This document shows, one piece after another, positions 1 through 8,543 of a stretch of DNA of 64,000 bases. Both the position numbers and the translations under genes were made by a program. Below the pieces are notes generated by a model. The model had not been told where the DNA came from and searched no databases. It was given only the letters and a program-made list of their open reading frames with translations. The number at the start of each line of letters is the position of its first letter. Position 1 is the first letter of the stretch. Source of the DNA: Candidatus Obscuribacterales bacterium (GTDB lineage Bacteria; Cyanobacteriota; Vampirovibrionia; Obscuribacterales; Obscuribacteraceae); the NCBI GenBank assembly GCA_019637435.1, contig JAHBVO010000004.1, forward strand, positions 62,001 through 126,000, in the 5' to 3' direction.

Positions 1-1147
1 CGATCAGGGCGCGGTCGTTTGCGGTCAGTTCGATCTGCGGGGCGAGCGTCGCGTTTTGGCTGGAAGCCGCTGCCTTGGGGTTTTGAAGGTTGGAAACAGC
101 TGCGCTCGGGTTCTGCCCCGCGTTTCTATTCAATGTGCTCCCGCTTGCATTGCCTGGAGCGCCATTGTTTTCGCTCACGGGCGCAGAGCCGGAACTCGCT
201 CCAGCAGTGGGTGTTGGCGTGGCGGCGTCGACCATGAGCTGAACTATTTTTAGCGCGTTTTTGCCTTGTGGGCAGACTTGCAGGTAGTGGCGAAACTCTT
301 TGAGTGCGGTTTTCCAGTCGCGTTCGGTTTCAAGTGAAATGGAACCTAAATACCATGATGCGCCGGTTGCGTACTCCGTGTCCGGGTACAGCTCTCGGAC
401 TCGCTCGAAAACGTTGGTCGCGGATCCAAAGTCTTTTGCGCGATAGAAAGATTCGCCGAGTCTGTAGATTGCCTCTGGAAGAGCCGGATCGCGTTTTGCA
501 TGGTGAACAGTGACGCCGGTTTGACTGGACTGTGACTTCGCTTTCTCGGTTGCCGCGCGGGCTGCGGCCTCGGCTTTCTTTAGCAGCGGCGATAAAACCG
601 CTTGCACTTTCTTCTCGTCATTGGCTGCTGATGCGATATCCGCTGCGTGCGTGCGCGCGGGAGTCGCTAGGGCGTCGTTGCCCGCCGCTTCTACGAATAG
701 GTCAAACGCTTCTTGTTGTGCCTCGGGAGACGGTTGCTGAATTAGAATGCTGCCGAGCAGGTATGCGGAGAGTTGCTTCTCGTGCGGCGGCGCGAAAAGG
801 TTTTTGCGCAGATTGCGCAGCAATTCGATTGAATGTGCGGGCGGCGACTGTTTTACCGAACCGACGGCATCGCGTAATTCCTTCGAGACCTTCATGAATC
901 CCGGCTCTAGCTGCGGCGAGACTGCTACGCGTTTCTGCTCCGAGGTGACGGCAGTGGCGGCGGTGGTGGCGTCTTCGGCGGCTTCGTTCTCGCCGGCTGA
1001 GGTGTCGTCTTCCGGGCGGACCGCTCCGCTTGGCGTGATGGCGGGCATGATGTCGTCGTCGGGCGGCGTTTGTGCCGTCGAGGAGCAGCCGACGGTCAGC
1101 GCCAGGGTGGCGGCAATCGGCAAAAACAAATACGGATATTTGCGCAA
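1..1147 (-). CDS. TPR-like lipoprotein, C-terminus cut by window edge
   Basis: An open frame runs from TTG at 1147 to the window edge (382 codons) without a stop. The first 21 residues form a lipoprotein signal: a basic start (RKYPY), a hydrophobic core and a lipobox-like TVG-C. A Thr/Ala/Glu-rich linker follows, then helical repeat sequence at about residues 85-290, including a clear TPR-like unit (AIYRLGESFYRAKDFGSA), then a low-complexity Ala/Ser/Asn stretch. No ATG lies upstream in frame, and the TTG fits the signal peptide exactly, so I chose it despite a weak ribosome site. The layout resembles the superhelical part of soluble lytic transglycosylases, but the catalytic end would lie outside the window, so that is a guess. 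It is probably anchored in the outer membrane facing the periplasm. It is divergent from the desulfurase gene. Confidence 0.7.
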   Translation of the reverse strand, partial: MRKYPYLFLPIAATLALTVGCSSTAQTPPDDDIMPAITPSGAVRPEDDTSAGENEAAEDATTAATAVTSEQKRVAVSPQLEPGFMKVSKELRDAVGSVKQSPPAHSIELLRNLRKNLFAPPHEKQLSAYLLGSILIQQPSPEAQQEAFDLFVEAAGNDALATPARTHAADIASAANDEKKVQAVLSPLLKKAEAAARAATEKAKSQSSQTGVTVHHAKRDPALPEAIYRLGESFYRAKDFGSATNVFERVRELYPDTEYATGASWYLGSISLETERDWKTALKEFRHYLQVCPQGKNALKIVQLMVDAATPTPTAGASSGSAPVSENNGAPGNASGSTLNRNAGQNPSAAVSNLQNPKAAASSQNATLAPQIELTANDRALI

Positions 1148-1440
1148 GGCGGGCTCGTCAAGACTGTTGGTAAGGGAATAAAGCGCTATGCTAGCATAGC
1201 CAATCGGACGGCTCCATAATGAAGAAGGTTCCGTCTCGGTTTGCAAATCTGGCGAACGATTGCCGTGGCGATGGTGCGGGTGGCGTGATGCGGTGGTGCG
1301 GAGGCTGGTCTTCGGTGGTGCGGAGGGCGGCGGTAGGCTGGAAACGGGGCTTCGATGGTGCGCGAAGCGTGCGAGGCAATGGCAATTTGGCTCATGAGGT
1401 GGTGCGGCGGGGGGGCGTGCGGTTTTAGGAGGTTGCGAGC

Positions 1441-2622
1441 ATGAACGCGAAGACAATCTATTTCGACAACGCGGCGTCTAGCTTCCCGAAGCCGGATGCG
1501 GTGATCAATGCGTCCGCGGATTTCCTGCGCTCCTGCGGCAATCCGGGGCGGGGCGCGCATGCTTTTGCGCTTGAGGGCGCGCGAAAAATTTTCGAGGCGC
1601 GCGAGAAGGTCGCGGATTTTCTGGGAGTGAAACAGACCGAGCGATTGGTTTTTACGCCTGGTTGCACCGCTTCGCTCAACATGGCGTTGAAGGGGTTTGC
1701 GGCTGCCGGTGGGCTTGGGCAGGGCGATCTCGTGATTGTCAGTTCGCTCGAGCACAACTCCATGATGCGTCCGCTGCAGCAAATGAAGGAAACTATCGGC
1801 ATCGACTTTGCTGTCTGTGACGCGGGTGAGAGCTTTGAAAGTGACTTGCAGCAAATGGTGGACGAGAGAAAGCCGAAACTGGTGGCGTTGACGTGGGCGA
1901 GCAATGTGACTGGAGAAGTGCTGCCCATCAGTTCTATAGCGAAGTTTCTGCAAGCTAAACAGATTCCGCTGCTCGTTGATGGCGCGCAGACTGCGGGAAA
2001 ACTCGAGACGGCTCTCGATTCTTCCGGGATTTCTTTTTTCTGCGCCTCCGGGCATAAAGGCTTGATGGGGGCGCCTGGGGTGGGCGTTTTGTATGTCGCG
2101 CCGGATATGCCTATCGACCCGTTGATTGCAGGTGGAACCGGATCGCGCTCCGAAAGTTTGGAGGTGCCGGGAGAATTTCCTGATCGGCTGGAGGCGGGGA
2201 CTTCGCCTGGACCAGCGATAGCGGCTCTGGCTGCGGGAGTTCACTGGTTGAAGACTGAAGGAGTTAGCACGGGTTTGAAAGCCGAGCTTTATTTAACGGA
2301 GCGATTTTTGGTTTGGGCGCGAGCGCAATCGTATATAAAGGTTTTTGGACCGCAGAAAGTGCGACCGGAAAACGGCGTGGCTGTGAGGATGCCGGTGGTG
2401 GCGTTCTCGATGGATGGGATTTCACCGTCCGGTCTTGCTGATATGCTTGATACCGAATATGGTATCGCTGTTCGCGCTGGGCTGCATTGCGCGCCGCTTT
2501 GTCATAAGCAACTTGGAACTTTGAAAGAAGGGCTTGTGCGCGTGAGTTTCGGGGTGTTTAACGTCGGCAACGAAGTCGATGCGCTGATTTCTGCGCTGGA
2601 AAAGATTCGGGCGAGTCTTTAG
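1441..2622 (+). CDS. Cysteine desulfurase-family class V aminotransferase
   Basis: A PLP enzyme of the class V aminotransferase fold, 393 residues, the usual length for the family. It probably removes sulfur from cysteine to give alanine and a protein persulfide for Fe-S cluster or thiocofactor assembly. Key residues visible: His105 in SLEHNS (stacks on PLP), Asp180 in LLVDGAQ, Lys206 in ASGHKG (Schiff base) and Cys350 in RAGLHCAP, the likely persulfide cysteine. The cysteine loop resembles SufS/CsdA more than IscS, and fits the small stand-alone desulfurase group best. AGGAGG lies eight bases before the ATG. No suf or isc partner is adjacent, so the acceptor is unknown and I give no gene symbol. 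Confidence 0.9.
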   Translation: MNAKTIYFDNAASSFPKPDAVINASADFLRSCGNPGRGAHAFALEGARKIFEAREKVADFLGVKQTERLVFTPGCTASLNMALKGFAAAGGLGQGDLVIVSSLEHNSMMRPLQQMKETIGIDFAVCDAGESFESDLQQMVDERKPKLVALTWASNVTGEVLPISSIAKFLQAKQIPLLVDGAQTAGKLETALDSSGISFFCASGHKGLMGAPGVGVLYVAPDMPIDPLIAGGTGSRSESLEVPGEFPDRLEAGTSPGPAIAALAAGVHWLKTEGVSTGLKAELYLTERFLVWARAQSYIKVFGPQKVRPENGVAVRMPVVAFSMDGISPSGLADMLDTEYGIAVRAGLHCAPLCHKQLGTLKEGLVRVSFGVFNVGNEVDALISALEKIRASL

Positions 2623-3017
2623 ATGGATTTCGAATTTTCGTTTTGTTGTGAGCGGTTTCTGCGCTAGCGGGATCTAATATTGAACAACGTGGTGCTGCGC
2701 AATGGCAGTGCGGGGGCTCGCGCGAGGTCTAGGACTAGCGCTAGCTAAGAGACTCGCGCGAAGGAGAGGGCTGAAGTTTCACAAATGTTCTTACATAAGT
2801 ACGGAAACTCCGCGCCGCAATGTGACAGGTTGTTGTATCCCTCCTTCTCTTCCCTCCAGGCAACTCACAAACCCAAATCCGAAAGCCGTCTGACATTGCC
2901 GTTTCAATTTTGTCTCGAGTAGAGATGGAGGGGGACACGGGTCAGAATCAGGCTTTCGGTATCTACCTTCGTCGCCTGCTTACCGGCGGGCGACACAACA
3001 CTGAAAGAGAGTTCAGA
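2623..3017. other. Intergenic leader region
   Basis: No convincing gene is seen. The second half is probably the untranslated leader of the DJ-1-like gene. Upstream sequence holds GC-rich inverted fragments around GCGCGAG and AGCGCTAGCT (2720-2765), without clear function. Confidence 0.4.
2971..2994 (+). promoter_or_regulatory. 5' leader stem-loop
   Basis: GTCGCCTGC pairs with GCGGGCGAC around a six-base loop (nine pairs, one G-U). It ends 23 bases before the chosen ATG at 3018. Similar stem-loops precede many genes of the GC-rich cohort in this window. An mRNA-stabilising role is inference. Confidence 0.5.
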
Positions 3018-4316
3018 ATGTCTAGAACGTCAGCAACTCACATCGACGGCGAGATCCACTGCACATGCGGCAAGACGCTCGCCAAACACGACGGCATCAA
3101 GTGCCGTTGCGGTAACACCAACAACACCATCCACTTCTACCCCGGCAACGCCATTGGCGGCGGCTCCGTCGAACAGGATTGGCGCGAGCACATCGACCGG
3201 GCGGCTAAAGTCGGCTGTGATGTCTGCGGCATCGAGCCGAGCTGGAAGCGCACCACGCCTGTCGATCCGAAGGCGGCCGCGGAAATTCACTTCTATCCGG
3301 GCAGTGCCATCGGCGGCGGTAGCATCGCAACCGACTGGGAGCGACACCGTCGTGAGGCGCGTCTCGTGGGCTGCTCCATCTGCGGCATCGAGCCCGAGGT
3401 ACCGTTTTCCGGTAAGACCACGGACGAACGCTGGGCTGAGTACCGCGAGCGATTGGACGGGCGGTCGCGTTTTGTCTGTGATTCCGGTGCGCCTGAAACC
3501 GTTCGGAGCCAGGCTTCTGGTGCGGCTTCGGCGGGCTCGACTGCTTCGGGCGATGCGGCTTCGGCGGTGGTCGACTCCGCTTCGAGCGTTCCGGCGGTGA
3601 CGCCCAGGGGCTCCCACAGCCTCGCCCCGCTGTTTACGCCCGTGCCTGCGACCCTCAATACCGTCGGTACCGACTATCCGCTGCCCGACTTCGGTGCTGT
3701 GGACCCCGCGCGGCTCAAGGGCGCGCGCGTGCTCGTCATCAGCGCCGACGGACCGGAGCTGCCTGAGATCGTCGTGCCGATCAACTACCTTCGCAGTCTG
3801 GGCGCGGTAGTCGACCTCGCCGGGCAGGACTGGATTTTCCAGTGGCGCGACCCGGCGGGACATATCGTCCTTGCCGAGTGGCTCTCCGACGCGATTTGCG
3901 TCAAGGCTGATCTGCGCCTGTCCGACGTCAAGCTGAGCGACTACGACGCACTGTTCATTCCGGGCGGCGCCTGGAACCCGGACATGCTGCGGACGGACGA
4001 CGTAGCGCTCCGGTTGGTTCGCGAAGCGCACGCGTTGGGCTTGATCGTTTGCAGCCTCTGCCACGGTCCGCAGGTCCTCATCAGCGCCGCCTTCGACGCG
4101 CCTGAGGGTCAGGTGAATTTCCCGGCGGCGGGCGTTCATATCACGGGAACCGGCAGCATCCGCCGCGACCTGAAGAACGCCGGCTTCATCGTGCACGATA
4201 GCGACGCGACTGTTTTCGATGCGAGCGCCAACCTTCTGACCGCCCGGGACCCGAACGACCTCGGTCCGATGTGCGAGGAACTGGCGAGGCTGATCGAAGA
4301 GCGGATCGCTAAGTAG
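3018..4316 (+). CDS. DJ-1/PfpI domain protein with duplicated His/Cys N-terminal module
   Basis: 432 residues. The C-terminal half (about 230-432) is a DJ-1/PfpI (class I glutamine amidotransferase-like) domain: a GARVLVISADG strand, the YDALFIPGGA turn and the nucleophile elbow SLCHGPQ with Cys348-His349. Such domains act as deglycases, chaperones or cysteine peptidases; which one cannot be told. The N-terminus has a small CxCG...CRCG zinc-ribbon-like motif, then two copies (about residues 30-115) of a module reading IHFYPGxAIGGGS, DWxxH, VGCxxCGIEP. An Ala/Ser-rich linker joins the halves. I chose ATG 3018 (GAAAGAGAG ahead of it) over an upstream in-frame ATG at 2910, which would cover the leader hairpin. 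Codon use is GC-rich. A strong terminator follows. Confidence 0.85.
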   Translation: MSRTSATHIDGEIHCTCGKTLAKHDGIKCRCGNTNNTIHFYPGNAIGGGSVEQDWREHIDRAAKVGCDVCGIEPSWKRTTPVDPKAAAEIHFYPGSAIGGGSIATDWERHRREARLVGCSICGIEPEVPFSGKTTDERWAEYRERLDGRSRFVCDSGAPETVRSQASGAASAGSTASGDAASAVVDSASSVPAVTPRGSHSLAPLFTPVPATLNTVGTDYPLPDFGAVDPARLKGARVLVISADGPELPEIVVPINYLRSLGAVVDLAGQDWIFQWRDPAGHIVLAEWLSDAICVKADLRLSDVKLSDYDALFIPGGAWNPDMLRTDDVALRLVREAHALGLIVCSLCHGPQVLISAAFDAPEGQVNFPAAGVHITGTGSIRRDLKNAGFIVHDSDATVFDASANLLTARDPNDLGPMCEELARLIEERIAK

Positions 4317-4330
4317 TAGCGCATTACGGA

Positions 4331-4363
4331 ATCCGGGTGAGATTCGCTCTCGCCCGGATTTTT
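4331..4363 (+). terminator. Intrinsic terminator of the DJ-1-like gene
   Basis: An 11-pair stem (ATCCGGGTGAG with CTCGCCCGGAT, one G-U) around a seven-base loop is followed by TTTTT. TACTATA lies 12 bases further on (4376-4382). Confidence 0.85.
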
Positions 4364-4440
4364 CTGTTAATTTGCTACTATAGAAGACAGGAACAGTTGT
4401 TGGCGTCAGTGAGCGTTTCCGGCGTTCGGCGGGGATTCTT

Positions 4441-4760
4441 AGGCTGCTGTCTATCTGGGAATGACGGAATCGCGGAAAACTGTCTATCGGTCGTTGCCAA
4501 AACGGGGCTTGGCAGCTCGTGTCGCGCGGTTCTGAATACTCGAAACACCCTCGCAGCGCCCGTTTCGGGGTATGTCGAAGATATGAAGGCATATAGTAGG
4601 GAGGCTTGTCTATCTGGGAATGACGGAATCGCGGAAAACTGTCTATCGGTCGTTGCCAAACGGGGGTTTGGTAGCTCGTATCGCGCGGTTTTGAATAATC
4701 GAAAGGCTCTCGCAGCGCCCGTTTCGGGGTATGTCGAAGATATGAAGGCATATAGTAGGC
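4441..4760. repeat. Two direct repeats of about 159 bp between convergent genes
   Basis: Two near-identical units begin at about 4448 and 4607. Each starts TGTCTATCTGGGAATGACGG and ends AAGGCATATAGTAGG. The TATAGTA at each end (4592-4598, 4751-4757) is TACTATA on the minus strand. No reading frame in them looks like a protein. The region separates the terminators of two convergent genes. Confidence 0.9.
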
Positions 4761-4776
4761 AGCCGTTTTAGAAAGG

Positions 4777-4798
4777 AGGCAGCCGGGATGGGCTGCCT
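4777..4798 (-). terminator. 3' hairpin after the 149-residue gene
   Basis: AGGCAGCC and GGCTGCCT form an eight-pair stem with a six-base loop, 30 bases past the stop at 4829 on the minus strand. The U-tract is weak, so termination efficiency is uncertain. Confidence 0.55.
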
Positions 4799-4828
4799 TT
4801 GAGTTTGGGAGGGTTTGGTTGGGGATGC

Positions 4829-5278
4829 TTATTTGAAGGCGGAGGGTGACACCTCGATGAAGATGCAGAGCTCGTCGTAGCGTTTGCCGTTGCCGCGGTT
4901 GAAGCGGTTTTCGACGTTGAGCGACGGGCGGAGACCTGCGGCACGGAGGAGTTCGAAGAGGCGCTTGCCGCAACCGGTGAGGTTGGCGGTGTCCGCGCCG
5001 GCGAAGGTTCCGGGCTCGTGCGACCGCGTGCCCTTGTAGTCATCCATGAGCAGCGTGACGAGGCACACCGAGAGCGTTTCAGCGCCCGGCGTTTTCTCGG
5101 CCGTGTTGCTGATGGCGATCGGCATGTAGTCGAACATCTGCTTGGAGCGCGTGCGGAACTGTTCCAGCTCGCGGCGCTCGCGGGTGAGGGTGGCTTCGAC
5201 GCCGTCGTCCAGGAGACGAACGAGACCTTCGAGGGTGATGCTCATCTCCTGAGCGGCAGTCACAATGTGCTTTGTCAT
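4829..5278 (-). CDS. Conserved-looking protein of unknown function (149 aa)
   Basis: 149 residues, no signal peptide or membrane segment, not recognised. The first half is helical and charged (LTRERRELEQFRTRSKQ); the second half is more strand-like and carries two cysteines. The start is ATG 5278 (MTKHIV); the ribosome site is weak, and an internal ATG at codon 12 has AGGAG directly against it. It lies downstream of the oligoendopeptidase F gene on the same strand with about 100 bases between, separated by a ten-pair hairpin, so co-transcription is possible but not assured. Codon use matches the GC-rich cohort. Confidence 0.65.
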   Translation of the reverse strand: MTKHIVTAAQEMSITLEGLVRLLDDGVEATLTRERRELEQFRTRSKQMFDYMPIAISNTAEKTPGAETLSVCLVTLLMDDYKGTRSHEPGTFAGADTANLTGCGKRLFELLRAAGLRPSLNVENRFNRGNGKRYDELCIFIEVSPSAFK

Positions 5279-5317
5279 TGGGTTTGACCCGTTTTCTAAT
5301 GTTTCACCTGCCTCAAA

Positions 5318-5343
5318 GGGCGCCACCGTCCATGGTGGCGCCC
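5318..5343 (-). terminator. Perfect 10-bp hairpin between pepF and the next gene
   Basis: GGGCGCCACC pairs with GGTGGCGCCC around a six-base loop. On the minus strand TTTGAGG follows the stem, a weak U-tract. It lies 33 bases after the pepF stop and 40 bases before the next start, so it may be a terminator, a processing site or the 5' stem of the next message. Confidence 0.6.
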
Positions 5344-5375
5344 TCCAAGCATCATTTATGGCGCGGCTGTTTTCT

Positions 5376-7178
5376 TCAGCCGAGCTTCTCGAACTCGACG
5401 AGGTAGTCCTCGAAGGCGTCGAGCGCCTGTTCGACCGGCTTCGGCGAGGACAGATCGACGCCCGCGTCACGCAGGAGGTCGATGCTGTACTTGCTGCCGC
5501 CCGAGCTCAGGAACTTCAGGTAGCGCTTCACGGCGGGCTCGCCCTCCGACAGAATCTGGCGCGTCAACGCCATCGCGGCACTGATGCCGGTGGCATATTG
5601 ATACACGTAGAAGCTGTTGTAGAAGTGCGGAATCCGCATCCACTCGACCGGGATGAGGTCGTCCATCTCGACCGCGGCGCCGTAGTACTTCTGGTTGAGA
5701 TCGCGGTGGATCTCGCAGAGCACGTCGGGCGTCAGCACCTCGCCGGCTTCGGCGCGCTGGTGCGCGATCATCTCGAACTCGGCGAACAGCGTCTGACGAT
5801 AGAGCGTCTGGCGGATGTTCTCGAGCTGGTGGTTGATGATGTGGGCGCGCATGCTGTCATCATTGCTGGTCTGCAGCAAATGATGCGCGAGCAGCGCTTC
5901 GTTGAGCGTCGACGCCACTTCGGCGACGAAGATCGTATAACCGGAATCATGGAAGGGCTGGTGCTTGCGCGAGTGCCAGCTGTGCATCGAGTGACCGGCT
6001 TCATGCGCCAGCGTGAACATGGACTCGAGCGAGTCCTGCCAGTTGAGCAGCATGTAGGGCGCGGTCTGGTAGCCGCCGGAGCTGTAGGCGCCCGACGCCT
6101 TGTTCTGATTCTCGACCACGTCGACCCAGCGGCTGTCGAAACCGTTGCGCAGAGCCGCAACATATTCGGCGCCGAGAGGTGCCACCGCCTGCAATACCGT
6201 TTCCTTCGCTTCCGCGTAGGTCGGCTTGTAGTCGACGTCGCCGACGAGCGGGACGTAGAGGTCGCAGAAGTTCAGCTTCTTGAGCCCGAGCTTGCGCTTG
6301 CGCATCTCGAGGTAGCGCGTCATGCGCGGAATGTTGGCGTGCACGGTCGAGATCAGGCTGTCGTAGACGGACAGCGGCACGTTCGTCTCGAAAAGACGGT
6401 GTGCGCGAGTCGAGGCGTGACCGCGTGCCTTGGCTTCGAAGATCTCGGACTGAACGCGCGCGGCGTAGGTCGCCGAGAGCGTGTTGCGATACTTGCCGTA
6501 CGTGCCGAACATCGCCTTGTAGGCGCGCAGGCGGACCGGCTTCTTGGGCGACATCAGGAAGACTTCGGCGTAGTTGCCGTGCGTGAGGCGCACGCGTTCG
6601 CCGTTGCCGTCGACCAGCTTCGGGAATTCCATGTCGGCGTCACCGAGCATGTCGTAGACGTTGCTCGGTCCGGCGTGGAGCAGCGAAGCCTGCGCGAGCA
6701 GCTCTTCCACTTCCTGCGAGCGGATGTGCGGCTTCTTGCGCATCAGGTTCTCGAGCTCGAAGCTGTACTTCGCGAGCTCGTTGGAGGCGCTCAGGAAGCC
6801 GGTCAGCACCGACTCGTCCATCGCGAGAATCTCCGGTTCGGCATACGAATACGCCGCGCCGAAGTTCGTGAACAGCTGGCGAGCACGCTCCCGCAGCGCC
6901 TTGTTGGCGGAGACGGTCGTGTCCTCGTCGGCGCGCAGATGCGCGTAGTTCCACAGATTGTCGAGCACCATCAGAACCTGGTCGCGGTCCTTGAGCATCG
7001 CGAGCAGGCTGTCGGCGGAGGTCGCGAGCTTGCCCTGATGTTCGGCGAGCCTGGCGATCAGTCCCTCGACCTTGGCGAAATCAGTTTCCCAGGCGGCCAC
7101 GTTCGCGTAGATCGTGGTCAAATCCCAGGTAAGCTCAACGGGCACTTGTGCCCGGGTGGGAAGTGTGTTGGTACCCAT
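5376..7178 (-). CDS. pepF: Oligoendopeptidase F (M3 zinc metallopeptidase)
   Basis: 600 residues, normal for M3B peptidases, which cut peptides of roughly 7-20 residues in the cytoplasm. The zinc motif HEAGH is at residues 392-396, with the third ligand in the following FVAEVASTLNEALL helix. The N-terminal helical domain (MGTNTLPTRAQVPVELTWDL) is typical. No signal peptide is present. AAGGACAACC precedes the ATG. A seven-pair hairpin (7255-7271) lies in the leader. Codon use is GC-rich like that of its downstream neighbour, with which it may form a two-gene operon. Its likely job is turnover of peptides from protein or signal-peptide breakdown. Confidence 0.95.
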   Translation of the reverse strand: MGTNTLPTRAQVPVELTWDLTTIYANVAAWETDFAKVEGLIARLAEHQGKLATSADSLLAMLKDRDQVLMVLDNLWNYAHLRADEDTTVSANKALRERARQLFTNFGAAYSYAEPEILAMDESVLTGFLSASNELAKYSFELENLMRKKPHIRSQEVEELLAQASLLHAGPSNVYDMLGDADMEFPKLVDGNGERVRLTHGNYAEVFLMSPKKPVRLRAYKAMFGTYGKYRNTLSATYAARVQSEIFEAKARGHASTRAHRLFETNVPLSVYDSLISTVHANIPRMTRYLEMRKRKLGLKKLNFCDLYVPLVGDVDYKPTYAEAKETVLQAVAPLGAEYVAALRNGFDSRWVDVVENQNKASGAYSSGGYQTAPYMLLNWQDSLESMFTLAHEAGHSMHSWHSRKHQPFHDSGYTIFVAEVASTLNEALLAHHLLQTSNDDSMRAHIINHQLENIRQTLYRQTLFAEFEMIAHQRAEAGEVLTPDVLCEIHRDLNQKYYGAAVEMDDLIPVEWMRIPHFYNSFYVYQYATGISAAMALTRQILSEGEPAVKRYLKFLSSGGSKYSIDLLRDAGVDLSSPKPVEQALDAFEDYLVEFEKLG

Positions 7179-7636
7179 GGTTGTCCTTTCGTGTAACGCA
7201 GAGTTAGCCAGAAACAGAAACAGCCAACAGCCCTGCTCTCAAATTCCACATACCCAGTCGCAATGCGACTGCTAGCTTCAATCGCGCAACCGTTATGGGG
7301 AGCGAAACTGAATCATGGAATGGTGAAAACAACGTTGGCGGAGGTGTCTGTTTGAGTGGCGGAAAGAATTACACCTGAAACTCTCACGTACGCTGCCGCT
7401 GTTCAATACGTGGTTGGTTGGAAGTCTTAAATACTTAGATTGAGTTTAAGCGCGCGAGTAAAATAAAAGCTCTTGAAAGCAGCAGTATCACTCATTCTAG
7501 AAAACGCATCTATGAGCTTTCATGTTGCTTAGCTCTATCTTTATATACTAATTCTCAGGCACTGAGCGATTGCGCTAACTCGCGAGAATGGTTGGAGGCA
7601 GGTTCGCCGGAGCGACTTCAGAATCGCGTCAGTTGT
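7179..7636. other. Intergenic leader of pepF
   Basis: No gene is seen. The minus strand holds the pepF leader, with the inverted repeat CAGTCGC-AAT-GCGACTG at 7255-7271. The AT-rich stretch 7440-7560 (for example TTTATATACTAA at 7542-7553) is a plausible promoter zone but has no clean -35/-10 pair. Confidence 0.35.
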
Positions 7637-7752
7637 TCACTAAAGTGCCTTCGCCTTGTTGAAATCGCCTGTTGTTCACTAAGTGCCTTCCACCTCCGGA
7701 ACGCGCCCTGCTCACCAAAGCGCCTTGCGATTTTAAGATGGCCTGCCGCTCA
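7637..7752 (-). repeat. Tandem degenerate copies of the 3' end of the next gene
   Basis: On the minus strand the end of the adjacent gene reads AAGGGAAATTTTAGTGAGC (TAG is its stop). Past the stop come three degenerate copies: AAGGCGCTTTGGTGAGC, AAGGCACTTAGTGAAC and AAGGCACTTTAGTGAAC. Plus-strand anchors TCACT/TCACC lie at 7637, 7676, 7712 and, in the gene, 7750. The stop-like TAG is kept in two of three copies. Confidence 0.75.
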
Positions 7753-8442
7753 CTAAAATTTCCCTTTGGTCTGAAACCCACTGCGCCTATAGTTCGGGTC
7801 CAACATTTTGTGCAGGTCCTCCAGAAACTGTTCGGCGGGTTTCATGCCTTTGGAGTTCTGAGGAGAAGCGTCAGTGGAGTAAGGCGTTCTGTTCTCGCTC
7901 CAGGGCGAAGAGTAGTAGGGGTCCCGAGCGCGATGTCTGTCACCGCCATACGTGGCGCGACGTTCGTTGGAGCGGGCGCCAACGTTTGAGTCTTTGGCTA
8001 AACCTGAGTCACCGCCATACGTGGCGCGACGTTCGTTTGAGCGGGCGCCAACGTTTGAGTCTTTGGCTAAACCTGAGTCGAGGCCATACGTGGCGCGACG
8101 TTCGTTTGAGCGGGCGCTAACGTTTGAGTCTTTGGCTAAACCTGAGTCGAGGCCGTACGTGGCGCGACGTTCGTTTGAGCGGGCGCTAACGTTTGAGTCT
8201 TTGGCTAAAACTGAGTCGACGCCATACGTGGCGCGACTATCCGGCGCGTGCGGCGTGAAGTAAGGGTCTCGGGCTCGTTTCGACTCACCGCGTCCAGTCT
8301 GTTTCGCATGGTCCTGATCTGATTGTCCCGGCGAATCGCTAAACTCCTGCGAAAGTTGGGCGCGGGCTTGGTGCTGATCCTTCGCGAACCCGATTTGTTC
8401 TCGCGATGTCTCGCTCGGTTCACCAAACGCGTTGTCGAACAT
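7753..8442 (-). CDS. Unknown protein with five 22-residue repeats
   Basis: 229 residues, no recognised family. After a polar, Gln/Ser-rich N-terminal 60 residues come about five tandem 22-residue repeats (7950-8240) of the type RRATYGLDSGLAKDSNVSA, then DPYYSSPW, and a short helix EQFLEDLHKML near the C-terminus. The protein looks disordered, Arg/Ser/Tyr-rich and cytoplasmic. I start at ATG 8442 (MFDNAFG) because GAGGG lies at good spacing; an alternative begins ten codons earlier. The plus strand also has a long frame across the repeats (7952-8263), but only the minus frame extends coherently beyond them. The 3' end is duplicated in the spacer that follows. Confidence 0.6.
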   Translation of the reverse strand: MFDNAFGEPSETSREQIGFAKDQHQARAQLSQEFSDSPGQSDQDHAKQTGRGESKRARDPYFTPHAPDSRATYGVDSVLAKDSNVSARSNERRATYGLDSGLAKDSNVSARSNERRATYGLDSGLAKDSNVGARSNERRATYGGDSGLAKDSNVGARSNERRATYGGDRHRARDPYYSSPWSENRTPYSTDASPQNSKGMKPAEQFLEDLHKMLDPNYRRSGFQTKGKF

Positions 8443-8543
8443 GGTCTTGCCCTCGATACCTAGCGCAGCCACAGTATCAAGCTATGCGTTACTGAGTTGT
8501 GACGGCCCGGTCAAGGTTCGCGCCGAACTTTGTCTCGATGTAA

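Noticed and set aside
1219..1428. 69-codon plus-strand frame before the desulfurase gene
   Set aside because: Made of GGTGCGG-like simple repeats, no ribosome site, no recognisable protein; not listed as a gene.
1186..2244. Long minus-strand frame (352 codons) opposite the desulfurase
   Set aside because: Arg/His/Pro-rich shadow of a well-supported gene, without motifs or a ribosome site.
3030..4973. 647-codon minus-strand frame opposite the DJ-1-like gene
   Set aside because: Spans the terminator and the repeats between two genes; Arg-rich shadow.
5265..7196. 643-codon plus-strand frame opposite pepF
   Set aside because: The minus strand encodes a complete M3 peptidase with HEAGH. The plus frame is low-complexity Val/Ala/Arg/His, a product of GC-rich codon bias.
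7952..8263. Plus-strand repeat frame over the 22-residue repeats
   Set aside because: Open only because 66-bp units stay in phase; unlike the minus frame it does not extend past the repeats and lacks a ribosome site.
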